Shown in pieces: positions 25,247-33,898 of a stretch of DNA of 35,889 nucleotides. Numbering within the stretch: the stretch's first letter is position 1; every line of letters starts with the position of its first letter. Where the stretch lies: contig JAMONP010000045.1 of assembly GCA_027065695.1 (NCBI GenBank), positions 1 through 35,889 of the forward strand. The letters are read 5' to 3'. The position numbers and the translations under genes were made by a program. The DNA comes from Desulfuromonadales bacterium. Lineage in GTDB: Bacteria; Desulfobacterota; Desulfuromonadia; Desulfuromonadales; BM103. A model generated the notes under the pieces. The model was not told the origin of the DNA. It ran no database searches and saw only the letters and a list, made by a program, of their open reading frames with translations.

Positions 25247-27123
25247 GATTTATCCATTTGCGTTTGTCGACCGCGTTGGCGGTACTGATAGAGAAACTTG
25301 CGTCGCAACAGGCCACCCGGGTCATCGGGAATCTGCTGGAGCAGTAGCCGAGATTCCCGCTGCTCGGCGCTTTCAGGTATTTCATCAGCAGGCTCAGAGG
25401 CAACACTGTCCTTTTCTTCAGGTTGTTCCTCTGCCGTTTCAGCAGCAGAGGGTTGTGTGGCAGAGCTGGCCTCTGGAGAGTTATCTTTCTCCTCGGCTGA
25501 TTTGTCCTGAGCCTTCTGCTCTTTGTCCTTATCTTGCGATTCATTCGAGGTAGCCGTCGGTTGGTCCTGAGACTTATCATGCTCTTTATCAGAGGAGCCG
25601 GATTTATCCTCAGGCGGCTGTTGCTGATCACCCTCTCCGCTCTCATCCTGGCCTTGATTCTCCTGCTTCTGTCCCGATTTCTCTTGTTCCTGCCCCGGTT
25701 TCTTCTGTTCCTGCCCCGGTTTCTTCTGCTCCTGTTCCTGTTCTTGCTTCTTCTGTTCCTGTTCTTGCTTCTGAAGAGCCCTCTCGACCAGTTCTTTATT
25801 GAACTTGGCATCAGCTTGACCCGGTTCTATGTCGATCGCCTGCTGATACGCCTTGAGTGCGGCTGGCAGGTTACCGGTTTTTGCCAGGGCATTGCCTTTA
25901 TTGTACCAGTCATCAGCGGTCTGTGGCTCTTTGAGCTGTTCGGCAGACTCGGTATATTTACCATCACGATAGAGCGCACTGGCTTTCCAGCGTGCATCCT
26001 CAAACCTCTGTGCAGCTTCGTCGTAGTCCTTGTTGACAAAAGATTGCGCCGCCTGTTGATCAGGGGTTCGCCACAACTCCTGCCAACCAAGCGCCTCAGC
26101 AGGTGGCGGCATCAACAGGACCAAAGGCAGAACCAACAGCCAACCGCGACGAAAAGCCAACGCGGCAAGCAAAGTTAGCGGCAAGAGCAGCCAGATCCCC
26201 TCTTCGCGCCAGCGATCACCGCTAGCCGCAGCCGTTTGTTTGGACAGGTCAAGATATTGTTCATCCAGACCGGCAAGCAGACTGCGCAGGTCGGTATCAT
26301 CAACTGTAAGTGAGTGGTAACTGCCGCCACCGGCCTTGGCAAGTTGTTGCAGACCGTTGATGTTAAGCTTCGGCAAAATCATGTTTCCCGCAGAATCTTT
26401 TAAAAAACCACCTTCTGGCTTGGGAATCGGTGCTCCTTCAGGGCTGCCGACACCGAGAACCTCCAGCTCAAAGCCCTGCTGTTGCAACTGCCGAGAGGCG
26501 TCCAGGAAGAGTTCCGGTTGATCTTCGTCGGTCACCAGTAACAACCGGCCGCGATTCAGACTCGCCTGTTTCAGGAGCTCCCCTCCCAGTTGCATAGCAC
26601 GCGCCAAATCACTGCCTTGAGCTGGCATCAATGCGGGATCGAGGCTTTTCAGCAGAGCTTCTATGGTATGCCGATCCTCAGTAAGGGGGGTGACGGTGAA
26701 GGCATCTGCGGCAAACACGATCAAGGCTGTCTGGCCCTCCTGGCGCTGCCGCAGCAGATCGGTAATTTTAAGACGTGCACGCTGAAAACGGCTCGGTTTG
26801 AGATCGGCAACCTGCATCGAACGTGAGAGGTCAAACAGAATTACCAACGCCGACTGTTGTCGGAATAATGGCTGTGGCTGACGCTGCCAGACCGGACCAG
26901 CCAGGGCAACAAGCGCTAGCAGCAAAGCGATCAGCAGCAACCATACGGGCCAGTAGGCTCGGCGCACTGAACGTCCGAGTAACAGGTGCGGCAACAACTC
27001 GGGATCGCAGATAGCCTGCCAGCTGCGGCTGCGCAGACGACGACGAGCCAGCCAGAAAAACAACAACAGAAATGGCGGCAACAGGAGAAACCATTCCGGG
27101 CGCAGAAAATGAAAATTGTTCAT
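25240..27123 (-). CDS. batB: BatB/BatC fusion: VWA domain plus TPR and low-complexity tail
   Basis: The protein is 627 residues from the ATG at 27123 (AGGAGG five bases upstream, ATGA overlap with batA). Two N-terminal membrane helices (FLLLPPFLLLFFW, LLIALLLALVALAG) precede a VWA domain with its metal site DLSRS (LFDLSRSMQ). A further hydrophobic segment lies near LLLPLTLLAALAF. TPR-like helices follow (DDWYNKGNALAKTGNLPAALKAYQQAI), then about 140 residues of Q/E/K/S-rich repeats and the conserved end DDPGGLLRRKFLYQYR. The joined VWA and TPR parts correspond to separate BatB and BatC in some bacteria. It probably assembles with BatA and BatD at the membrane. Function beyond stress tolerance is not established. 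Confidence 0.9.
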   Translation of the reverse strand: MNNFHFLRPEWFLLLPPFLLLFFWLARRRLRSRSWQAICDPELLPHLLLGRSVRRAYWPVWLLLIALLLALVALAGPVWQRQPQPLFRQQSALVILFDLSRSMQVADLKPSRFQRARLKITDLLRQRQEGQTALIVFAADAFTVTPLTEDRHTIEALLKSLDPALMPAQGSDLARAMQLGGELLKQASLNRGRLLLVTDEDQPELFLDASRQLQQQGFELEVLGVGSPEGAPIPKPEGGFLKDSAGNMILPKLNINGLQQLAKAGGGSYHSLTVDDTDLRSLLAGLDEQYLDLSKQTAAASGDRWREEGIWLLLPLTLLAALAFRRGWLLVLPLVLLMPPPAEALGWQELWRTPDQQAAQSFVNKDYDEAAQRFEDARWKASALYRDGKYTESAEQLKEPQTADDWYNKGNALAKTGNLPAALKAYQQAIDIEPGQADAKFNKELVERALQKQEQEQKKQEQEQEQKKPGQEQKKPGQEQEKSGQKQENQGQDESGEGDQQQPPEDKSGSSDKEHDKSQDQPTATSNESQDKDKEQKAQDKSAEEKDNSPEASSATQPSAAETAEEQPEEKDSVASEPADEIPESAEQRESRLLLQQIPDDPGGLLRRKFLYQYRQRGRQTQMDKSW

Positions 27124-28121
27124 GCGCGCCTCCTGCCAATAACTGGCAACAACTGCGGCAACAAAATCAGAAGCGATCCACAGGCCAACGCAAACCCGAG
27201 CGGCCAAGGATAAAGCTCCGAGACCGGGCGAAAGACTTTCTGCTCCCGTTCCACTGGTTCGAGACGATCGAGCTCGGCGTAAATCTCGGCCATTTGTTCG
27301 CTATCACGAGCACGGAAGTAGCGTCCGCCAGTCATTTCAGAAATGGCAGTCAGGGTCTTTTCATCAAGATCTGCAGAAGGGTTGACCGTTTGCCGAAAGA
27401 AAAAGTTGCGTACTTCCATGGCATCAGCGCCAATGCCTATGGTGTAAATCTTCAGGCCTTCTCGGGCCGCAAGTTCTGCCGCTTTGAGCGGTGCCAGCTG
27501 GCCTGCGGTGTTGGCTCCATCGGTCAAGAGAATCAAAACCTGTTTTTCACCCTGTCCCTCCTTGAGCCGCTTGACCGCCAGACCGATGGCATCACCGATT
27601 GAGGTCCGGTCACCGGCCAGTCCCAGTGCCGCTTCGAACAGCAGTTGCTGAACGGTATGGCGGTCGAAGGTCAGGGGAGTCTGTACATAGGGCTGATCGC
27701 CGAATAAGATCAGACCCAGACGGTCGCCGACGCGACGCTGAATAAACTCAGCCGCGACCACCTTGAGTGCAGTCAGACGATCCACGGTTTTATCGCCGAG
27801 ACGAAAATCTTTCGTTTGCATACTGCCGGAGAGATCAACCGCCAGCATCAGATCGCGCCCACTGATTGGTAATTCAACGGGTTCTCCATACCATTGAGGA
27901 CGCGCCGTTGCACCCACCAGAAGCAGCCAGAATAATAGCGCCAGTGGCAACTGCCAACGCCCTTTTCTGCAACTCAGCTGATGTTGAGCCCCAGCAAAGG
28001 GTGAAAGGTTTGGTACCCACAGGGCGGCTTCTTCAGCGGCCAGAGCTGGCGGCCAAAACTTATAAACCAACCATGGCAGAACCAACAGGGCAAAAGCCCA
28101 AGGCCAGGCAAAATGGATCAT
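27120..28121 (-). CDS. batA: BatA-type VWA membrane protein
   Basis: The protein is 333 residues from the ATG at 28121 (GGAGGGG upstream, four-base overlap with the preceding gene); a longer frame to 28169 has no matching site. The N-terminal helix is FAWPWAFALLVLPWLVYKF. The second is QLPLALLFWLLLVGA. A VWA domain follows with metal site DLSGS (LAVDLSGSMQTKDF) and LLTDGANT. The C-terminal helix is PLGFALACGSLLILLPQLL. This is the BatA layout, with the VWA domain on the outer side of the membrane. It is central to the MoxR-VWA class of assemblies, in which a MoxR ATPase may act as chaperone for VWA proteins. Confidence 0.92.
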   Translation of the reverse strand: MIHFAWPWAFALLVLPWLVYKFWPPALAAEEAALWVPNLSPFAGAQHQLSCRKGRWQLPLALLFWLLLVGATARPQWYGEPVELPISGRDLMLAVDLSGSMQTKDFRLGDKTVDRLTALKVVAAEFIQRRVGDRLGLILFGDQPYVQTPLTFDRHTVQQLLFEAALGLAGDRTSIGDAIGLAVKRLKEGQGEKQVLILLTDGANTAGQLAPLKAAELAAREGLKIYTIGIGADAMEVRNFFFRQTVNPSADLDEKTLTAISEMTGGRYFRARDSEQMAEIYAELDRLEPVEREQKVFRPVSELYPWPLGFALACGSLLILLPQLLPVIGRRRA

Positions 28122-28615
28122 CGTCCCCTCCAGAATGACAGCTGTTGCGGCGGAAGTTTTTTCAACCAACGACGACAGAGTGCGATCAATGCTGTGCCAT
28201 CTAGCGTAACCACCGGCCGATAAGGTGCGTCGATAAGATTGCGCCCTATCCCGGACGAAAAGGGTTGATCATCAAAGGGTCGGTCGAGGAACTGTAACCA
28301 GTCTTCACCACTCAAACCGGCGACTTCCTGACGCGGAAAATGACTGATCGCGGCCTGCCGCAAGAGGCGTGACAGAGAGCGAACCAGTTGCACTTCCGAC
28401 AGGGACGATAATTCATTGAGACGCGCCAAAGCCAGACACCGCAGCCTGCGGCGACGACGATAAAGCAGATAGCCCCGGATAATGACAACCAGCAGAGCCA
28501 GCAACCCAAGCAGCAACCACCAGCCGGGAGCAACTGGCCACCAACCGATTTCGCTCGGCAGGTGGATATCACGCAACGGCAGATCGGGCGGAGTTATGAC
28601 CGGATTGGATGGCAT
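28118..28615 (-). CDS. DUF4381-family membrane protein of the bat operon
   Basis: The protein is 165 residues from the ATG at 28615, which falls directly after the DUF58 stop with AAAGG ten bases upstream. An upstream ATG at 28636 would add seven residues and is possible. The N-terminal segment (PPDLPLRDIHLPSEIGWWP) and the single membrane helix (WWLLLGLLALLVVIIRGYLLY) with a basic stop-transfer are typical of DUF4381 proteins, always found with moxR, DUF58 and VWA genes. The cytoplasmic tail is helical. It overlaps batA by four bases. The function is unknown; a structural part of the Bat complex is likely. Confidence 0.82.
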   Translation of the reverse strand: MPSNPVITPPDLPLRDIHLPSEIGWWPVAPGWWLLLGLLALLVVIIRGYLLYRRRRRLRCLALARLNELSSLSEVQLVRSLSRLLRQAAISHFPRQEVAGLSGEDWLQFLDRPFDDQPFSSGIGRNLIDAPYRPVVTLDGTALIALCRRWLKKLPPQQLSFWRGR

Positions 28616-28616
28616 A

Positions 28617-29552
28617 TTATGTTTGCCTTTTTGCATCAGTCAGACAATCGAGCGGATCCAGATCGGTCGGCAGTGAAAAAAACCGACAGCGTTGACGGCG
28701 ACTGAATTTCTGTAACTTTTGTAGCCGTTGGGCAAAATTATCGTGATACTGCCTGCGCGCTGCATAATCGGCAGTCGCGATGGTCAGATCGCGTTCACCG
28801 TCACTGAGCCGATAGGTTCCGGCAGGTGGCAACTCGGTTTCCAAGGGATCGAAACAGTGCACCAGCCCCAGTTCACAATGACGCCCTAGCATTGCCAGCT
28901 CTTTTTCAACACGCTCGTCCCACTGGTTAAAATCGCTCAACAGTAGAATCAGACTGCCGGGTCGAGCTACCCGCCGCAGGCGTTGCAGGGTCGTAGCCAG
29001 TCGCTGCTGCGGAGCAAAGGGCAGATGAGGTGCACGCTGCCAGACCGGGTCTGCCACCATCTGGCGAAGCAGCTGTAAAACCGCCTTCTTACCAAGCTGA
29101 GGCCGCAACTCCAAACTGCGTTCTTCAGAAAAGAGAAAACCGCCGACCCGGTCCCCACGCGCCAGTGCCTGCCAGGCAATGAGTGCCGCCATGTACGAGG
29201 CCTGTACCGCTTTGAAACGGCCGCGGGTGGCAAAAAACATTGGACGGCGATAATCGATGGCCAGCAAGACCGGCCGTTCACGTTCTTCGTGGAACAGCTT
29301 AGTATGAACCTTGCCGCGCCGCGCCGTTACCCGCCAGTCGATACTGCGCACATCGTCCCCGGGCAGATAGGCGCGCACCTCAGCGAATTCCATGCCGCGA
29401 CCGCGAAAACGGCTGCGGTAACTGCCATGCTGTGATGCCAGTCGTTTACCAGACAAGCTGGTAGCAGGGAGCAGCTGATCACCTAGAGCAATCAACCCGG
29501 CAAGCTCGATGCTGACTGGCGAACCTTTTACGGATGAGCTGGTTTTCCGCAT
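28617..29552 (-). CDS. DUF58-family protein of the moxR-bat operon
   Basis: The 311-residue protein has the DUF58 signature RSRFRGRGMEFAEVRAYLPGDDVRSIDWRVTARRG split across residues 45-80, then a VWA-like fold (PVLLAIDYRRPMFFAT, SLILLLSDFNQW). It lacks membrane segments. DUF58 proteins are the constant partners of MoxR ATPases. Its start codon shares one base with the moxR stop (TGATG), so translation is coupled. The biochemical role is unknown; it is thought to help MoxR act on the VWA membrane proteins. Confidence 0.92.
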   Translation of the reverse strand: MRKTSSSVKGSPVSIELAGLIALGDQLLPATSLSGKRLASQHGSYRSRFRGRGMEFAEVRAYLPGDDVRSIDWRVTARRGKVHTKLFHEERERPVLLAIDYRRPMFFATRGRFKAVQASYMAALIAWQALARGDRVGGFLFSEERSLELRPQLGKKAVLQLLRQMVADPVWQRAPHLPFAPQQRLATTLQRLRRVARPGSLILLLSDFNQWDERVEKELAMLGRHCELGLVHCFDPLETELPPAGTYRLSDGERDLTIATADYAARRQYHDNFAQRLQKLQKFSRRQRCRFFSLPTDLDPLDCLTDAKRQT

Positions 29553-30529
29553 CAGGGCACCGGCACCCGGGCAATCAATTCGGAGATCAGTCGATCAGCG
29601 TCCATCCCGCCCGCCTCAGCCTCATAGCTGAGAATCAGACGATGGCGCAACACGTCGAACGCCAGCTCCTGGATATCTTCGGGCAGCACATGGTCACGCC
29701 CGGCCAACCAGGCCCGCGCCCGCGCACAACGATCCAGCGCAATACTCGCCCGAGGGCTGGCCCCATACAGAAGAGCACCCTGTAAATCTTCTCCATAGGG
29801 TAGCGGATGGCGCGTTGCCAGGACCAGTTGCAGTAGATATTCTTCCAGATTATCCGCCAGGTAGAGATCGAGAACCTGCTGACGCGCCTGTTGTAAATCT
29901 GCCATGGAAAGGCGTTCGTGGTAATCTTCAGCCGTAAGCATGGTCGCTGCTCCTGATGCTTCACGCCGGGCCAGGGCAAGAATTTTCCGCTCATTTTCAA
30001 CGGCGGGATAGCCCACTCTTACATGCATCAGAAAACGATCAAGCTGAGCTTCCGGTAACGGGTAAGTGCCCTCCTGCTCGATCGGATTCTGAGTTGCCAT
30101 TACCAGGAAAGGATCGGCCAGTGGGTAGGTCGTTTGGCCAACACTTATCTGGCGTTCGGCCATCGCCTCCAGCAGTGCCGACTGCACCTTGGCTGGCGCA
30201 CGATTGATCTCATCGGCCAAAATCAGGTTATGAAACAAGGGGCCAGGTTGAAAGACAAAAGTCCCCTCCTGCGCGCGATAGACATCGCTTCCAGTCAGGT
30301 CGGCCGGAAGTAAATCGGGAGTAAACTGGATACGGTGGAAACTTCCCTCCAGAAGTTCCCCCAACTGACGGATAGCACGGGTTTTTGCCAGACCCGGGGC
30401 ACCTTCAACCAGCAGATGGCCATCGGCCAGAAGGGCAATTAACAAGCGTTCGATCAGCTGTGGCTGTCCAATCACCTGCTCAGTGAGAGCTTTTTTCAAA
30501 AATCCGAAACGTTGCTGAATTACATCCAT
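29552..30529 (-). CDS. MoxR-family AAA+ ATPase
   Basis: The 325-residue cytoplasmic ATPase has Walker A in EGAPGLAKTRAIRQL and Walker B in LILADEINRAPAKVQSALLEAM. Sensor 1 is in VMATQNPIEQEGTYPLPEAQLDRF, and the conserved LDRF and arginine-rich C-terminal lid (GASPRASIALDRCARA) are present. MoxR proteins are chaperone-like ATPases for VWA partners. It is the first gene of the leftward operon, and AAGGA lies eight bases before its ATG. The 269-base gap to its right contains a TATAAT on the minus strand (30597-30592) without a convincing -35, so the promoter is not defined. Confidence 0.94.
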   Translation of the reverse strand: MDVIQQRFGFLKKALTEQVIGQPQLIERLLIALLADGHLLVEGAPGLAKTRAIRQLGELLEGSFHRIQFTPDLLPADLTGSDVYRAQEGTFVFQPGPLFHNLILADEINRAPAKVQSALLEAMAERQISVGQTTYPLADPFLVMATQNPIEQEGTYPLPEAQLDRFLMHVRVGYPAVENERKILALARREASGAATMLTAEDYHERLSMADLQQARQQVLDLYLADNLEEYLLQLVLATRHPLPYGEDLQGALLYGASPRASIALDRCARARAWLAGRDHVLPEDIQELAFDVLRHRLILSYEAEAGGMDADRLISELIARVPVP

Positions 30530-30798
30530 AAGAACAATCCTTGGTCAAGAGTCAACGAGCTTCCGTCCTGTCGTGCGAAAAACTATTGCTGATTATATAC
30601 AACACTCATTACAATTTCTTTTCCGCAACATTACAAATTGGTAAGATTCATCTTTGGTGGAACATTCAAGGGCTAAAGACATGTTGTTTACCGGCCGGTT
30701 TTTCATTGGTAGGGATAAGGGACATAGAGTATCGGGAAAAACAACCTTAACACTCGCCACCTTTCAGACCACCTGACAGCGTAACTTCAAGGAGAAAG

Positions 30799-31314
30799 TC
30801 ACGGCTCCGTTTTTTCTTGTTGATTTGCGGCACCAAGGGAGCTCAACAGCAGCAAGGAGACGCCGATTGTAATACCGATATCAGCTAGATTAAACGCTGG
30901 CCAATGCCAGCTCTGCCAGTAAAAGTCGAGGTAATCGACAACAAAGCCACGCACAATTCGATCAAAACCATTGCCGAGCGCACCGCCCAGAATCAGGCTG
31001 TAGGCAAGCGACTCCATCCAGTAGCGGGGTTTGCATAACATAACGGCTAGGCAGATCGAAACAACGATAGTCAGAACGATAAAGAAATATCTCTGCCAGC
31101 CACCTGCATCAGCAAGAAAACTGAACGCTGCGCCAGTATTCCATAGATGTACCAGGTTAAAAAATCCGGTCAGAGGAATACTCTGACCATAAGGCATCAA
31201 CTGATAGACAGCGAGCTTTGTGAGTTGATCAGCCACCGCCACGGTTATCGCCATAGTCCACCACAGCCAGGCTCTGGAGACATCGCTCGATTGTGAGCTA
31301 TTGATTTGCACCAT
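30799..31314 (-). CDS. lspA: Lipoprotein signal peptidase (signal peptidase II)
   Basis: The 171-residue protein has four membrane helices and the LspA motifs: ADQLTKLAV near the N-terminus, NTGAAFSFL, GGALGNGFDRI with VVDYLDF, and FNLADIGI, which carry the conserved aspartates. It cleaves signal peptides of prolipoproteins at the membrane. AGAGGA precedes the ATG. It follows a Zn/Cd/Pb ATPase gene on the same strand at 84 bases. That pairing recurs in cadmium/lead resistance operons, where the LspA-like member is called PbrC. It may be a dedicated copy for the metal locus rather than the housekeeping enzyme; sequence alone cannot decide. Confidence 0.93.
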   Translation of the reverse strand: MVQINSSQSSDVSRAWLWWTMAITVAVADQLTKLAVYQLMPYGQSIPLTGFFNLVHLWNTGAAFSFLADAGGWQRYFFIVLTIVVSICLAVMLCKPRYWMESLAYSLILGGALGNGFDRIVRGFVVDYLDFYWQSWHWPAFNLADIGITIGVSLLLLSSLGAANQQEKTEP

Positions 31315-31402
31315 CTATCCTCTCATGCGTGGATAACTGTTCTTTACCCGGCCAGTGTCGAAATAATGCAGAGCCAATAAAGGCAATCACTATCAGGCTC
31401 AT
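31298..31402 (-). CDS. Possible 34-residue ORF bridging the ATPase and lspA
   Basis: A short frame begins MSLIVIAFIGSALFRHWPG, with its ATG overlapping the ATPase stop by ATGA, and ends in TAG 17 bases inside lspA. The start is hydrophobic and could be a membrane segment; the tail is polar. Overlap at both ends would couple translation of the ATPase to lspA. I know no family for it, and with only 34 codons chance is a real alternative. Confidence 0.3.
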   Translation of the reverse strand: MSLIVIAFIGSALFRHWPGKEQLSTHERIDGANQ

Positions 31403-33786
31403 TTGTGCAGCAATCTCAGGCCATTAAATATAACCATAAGGCTCGCCCCCATATCTGCGAAGACCGCCATCCACATGGTCGTATGACCAGTGAAGGTCAG
31501 GACAATAAATACAGACTTGATCCCCAAAGCAATGGCAAAGTTCTGGGTAAGGATGCTTTTGGTTGTGCGTGACAGTCGCAGGAAGGCCGGGATCTTGCGC
31601 AGATCATCGTCCATCAGTGCCACATCGGCTGTTTCTATAGCGGTATCAGTCCCGGCGGCACCCATCGCAAAACCGATATCTGCGCGTGCCAGAGCCGGGG
31701 CATCATTGATGCCGTCGCCCACCATACCGACCTTGGCCGTCGGGCTGAGTAACGACTCTACAGTGTTCAGTTTATCCTCCGGCAACTGGTTACCACGTGC
31801 TTCGTCGATACCGACCTGCTGAGCAATCGCTGCAGCAGTATGTGGATTGTCGCCGGTCAACATCAACGTTTTAACCCCCAATTTATGCAGTTCCGTAATA
31901 GCCAGCCGGCTGGTTTCCTTAACGGTATCCGCCACAGCGAAAAGAGCCAGGACCTCGTTTGCTGTTACCAGCATGACAGCTGTCTTGCCCTGACGCTCCA
32001 GTTTATCAAGACGCTCCTCCAGCGGTGCTGTCATCAAGCCGAGTTCATTGATCAAACGGTGATTACCAAGATGATAAAGCTGTCCGTCGATTTCTCCGCG
32101 AACACCACGACCGGGCACAGCAGAAAAATTTGAGACCTCGACCGGGGTCAGAGCGATATTATGTTCGGCGCGGGCAATGGCTTGCGAGACTGGATGATCG
32201 GAACGACCAGCCAGACTGATCGCTAGCGGCAGCACTTCGGACACGTCACCATTAAGTACCGCAAAATCCGTCTGCTCTGGCTTGCCGTGGGTGATGGTGC
32301 CGGTTTTGTCCAAGGCCAGGATCACCAGCTTATGGCCACCTTCAAGATAGACTCCGCCTTTGATAAGAATCCCTTTGCGCGCCGCCGCAGCCAGCCCACT
32401 TACAATGGTCACCGGAGTGGAGATAACCAGTGCGCAAGGACAGGCGACAACCAATAATACCAGCGCCTTGTAGATCCACTCCGACCAGTCTGCCCCGAAA
32501 ACGAGCGGCGGAACTATGGCCATGGTCAGGGCGATAGCAAAGACCACCGGAGTGTAAATCCTGGCAAACTGATCAACGAAACGTTGCGTTGGCGCACGAC
32601 GGCCTTGGGCAGCTTCCACGGCATGGATGATACGCGCCAGAGTGGTGTTTGAAGCGAGCGCCGACACCTGATACTCCAAAGATCCTGACCCATTGATGGT
32701 ACCGGCGAACACCTGATCGTTTTCAGCCTTTTCCACAGGCAGGCTTTCACCGGTAATCGGGGCCTGGTTGACAGTCGAGCTACCTGCAACAACGTCACCG
32801 TCCAGCGCTATGCGCTCGCCCGGCTTTACCCGGACAACCGCACCGAGCGTAATACTTTTGGCCGGAACATTTACCCAACTGCCGTCGGCTTGACGCACTG
32901 TCGCAGTTTCTGGAGCAAGGTCCATCAGGCCGCGAATGGCATTCCGTGCCCGGTCCAGAGCTTTTACTTCAATGACCTCGGCAAGGGTAAAGAGGAACAT
33001 GACCATTGCCGCTTCCGGCCACTGGCCAATTAATATTGCACCGGTCACTGCAATCGACATGAGGGCGTTCATGTTCAGGTTACGGTTGCGCAGTGCAATG
33101 AGGCCCTTCTTGTAGGTGGGGAGGCCGCTGCATAAAATCGCCAACAGTGCCAGCGCAGCGACCGTCCAATGGAAACCGCCATTCCACCAAAATACCGCCT
33201 CGGCGGACGTCGCCGACACACCCGAGATGACCATTGGCCACCAATTGGTTGGTTTGGCTGGAGCTGAGTCTGTTGCTGATGCCTCCGGATCCTGCACCTG
33301 GGCCTCAAGGCTGATTGACTTCAGTGCCGCCATAACCGTAGGCAGCGCTTCAGGTGCATGCTGAAGCGTCAACAGCCGCTGCACCAGATTGAAATCAAAC
33401 TCCACAACACCAGGCATTCCGGTCAGCTTCCTGCGGATGAGACTCTCCTCTGTAGGACAACACATATCAGAGATAAGCAGTATCGTGGTCTGTGTCCCAG
33501 GTGCTAGCTCGCGCACGGCTTGCATACCGATTGCAGCCAACGCCGCTTCCAGGGGTTGCGGTGAGGGTAGATTATGGGTTATGGCAAGGGTGCGCTGTAT
33601 CAGGTTGAATTCCAGACCGATAACACCGGACAGCTGTTTGAATTTTTTGCGGATCAGCGCCTCTTCAGTGGGGCAGTCCATATTTTCGATACGATATATC
33701 ACGGAAGTATCAAGCGAGCCGGATGGTTCTGACGAACCGGGTGGCTCAGCCGGACAACCACAGTTTTTCAATGCACATTCGCTCAT
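31399..33786 (-). CDS. zntA: Zn/Cd/Pb-exporting P1B-2 ATPase (ZntA/CadA-like)
   Basis: The 795-residue pump has a Cys-rich start (C4, C9, C11) and two HMA-like domains whose loops read MDCPTEE (residues 36-42) and MCCPTEE (108-114), the variant common in Zn/Cd/Pb pumps of Gram-negatives. The core shows VVACPCALVISTPV, DKTGTITHG, SDHPVSQA and [20 protein letters not shown]. It removes divalent soft metals from the cytoplasm. AGGAG lies before the ATG. The promoter, with a MerR-type operator, lies between this gene and a divergent CadR/PbrR-like regulator. lspA follows 84 bases after it. Which metal it prefers is not decided by sequence; the regulator and lspA suggest Cd or Pb. Confidence 0.92.
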   Translation of the reverse strand: MSECALKNCGCPAEPPGSSEPSGSLDTSVIYRIENMDCPTEEALIRKKFKQLSGVIGLEFNLIQRTLAITHNLPSPQPLEAALAAIGMQAVRELAPGTQTTILLISDMCCPTEESLIRRKLTGMPGVVEFDFNLVQRLLTLQHAPEALPTVMAALKSISLEAQVQDPEASATDSAPAKPTNWWPMVISGVSATSAEAVFWWNGGFHWTVAALALLAILCSGLPTYKKGLIALRNRNLNMNALMSIAVTGAILIGQWPEAAMVMFLFTLAEVIEVKALDRARNAIRGLMDLAPETATVRQADGSWVNVPAKSITLGAVVRVKPGERIALDGDVVAGSSTVNQAPITGESLPVEKAENDQVFAGTINGSGSLEYQVSALASNTTLARIIHAVEAAQGRRAPTQRFVDQFARIYTPVVFAIALTMAIVPPLVFGADWSEWIYKALVLLVVACPCALVISTPVTIVSGLAAAARKGILIKGGVYLEGGHKLVILALDKTGTITHGKPEQTDFAVLNGDVSEVLPLAISLAGRSDHPVSQAIARAEHNIALTPVEVSNFSAVPGRGVRGEIDGQLYHLGNHRLINELGLMTAPLEERLDKLERQGKTAVMLVTANEVLALFAVADTVKETSRLAITELHKLGVKTLMLTGDNPHTAAAIAQQVGIDEARGNQLPEDKLNTVESLLSPTAKVGMVGDGINDAPALARADIGFAMGAAGTDTAIETADVALMDDDLRKIPAFLRLSRTTKSILTQNFAIALGIKSVFIVLTFTGHTTMWMAVFADMGASLMVIFNGLRLLHK

Positions 33787-33828
33787 CTGTAGCTCCTTTT
33801 AAGGTGTCTTCTCATAACATGCTTGCTG

Positions 33829-33859
33829 ATTAGACACCCTGAAGTTACTATAGGGTCAA
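33829..33859 (-). promoter_or_regulatory. MerR-type operator/promoter of the Zn/Cd/Pb ATPase gene
   Basis: On the minus strand, TTGACC (33859-33854) and TCTAAT (33834-33829) are 19 bases apart. The dyad ACCCTATAGTAACTTCAGGGT (33856-33836) lies between and over them. This closely resembles operators of the ZntR/CadR/PbrR group. The ATPase start is 43 bases beyond the -10. The divergent regulator at 33899 is the expected binder. Confidence 0.85.
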
Positions 33860-33898
33860 GCTGGAAATCTTATAGCTGGGGAAAATGGAAGAAATACC

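Noticed and set aside
25236-25811. Arg/Asn-rich 191-aa minus-strand frame and a Leu-rich 214-aa + frame (25534-26178)
   Set aside because: Both are other-frame readings of the repetitive Q/E/K codons of the BatB/C tail.
30592-30597. TATAAT as the -10 element of the moxR-bat operon
   Set aside because: No acceptable -35 lies at 16-18 bases; the extended -10 bases are also misplaced. It is kept only as a note under moxR.
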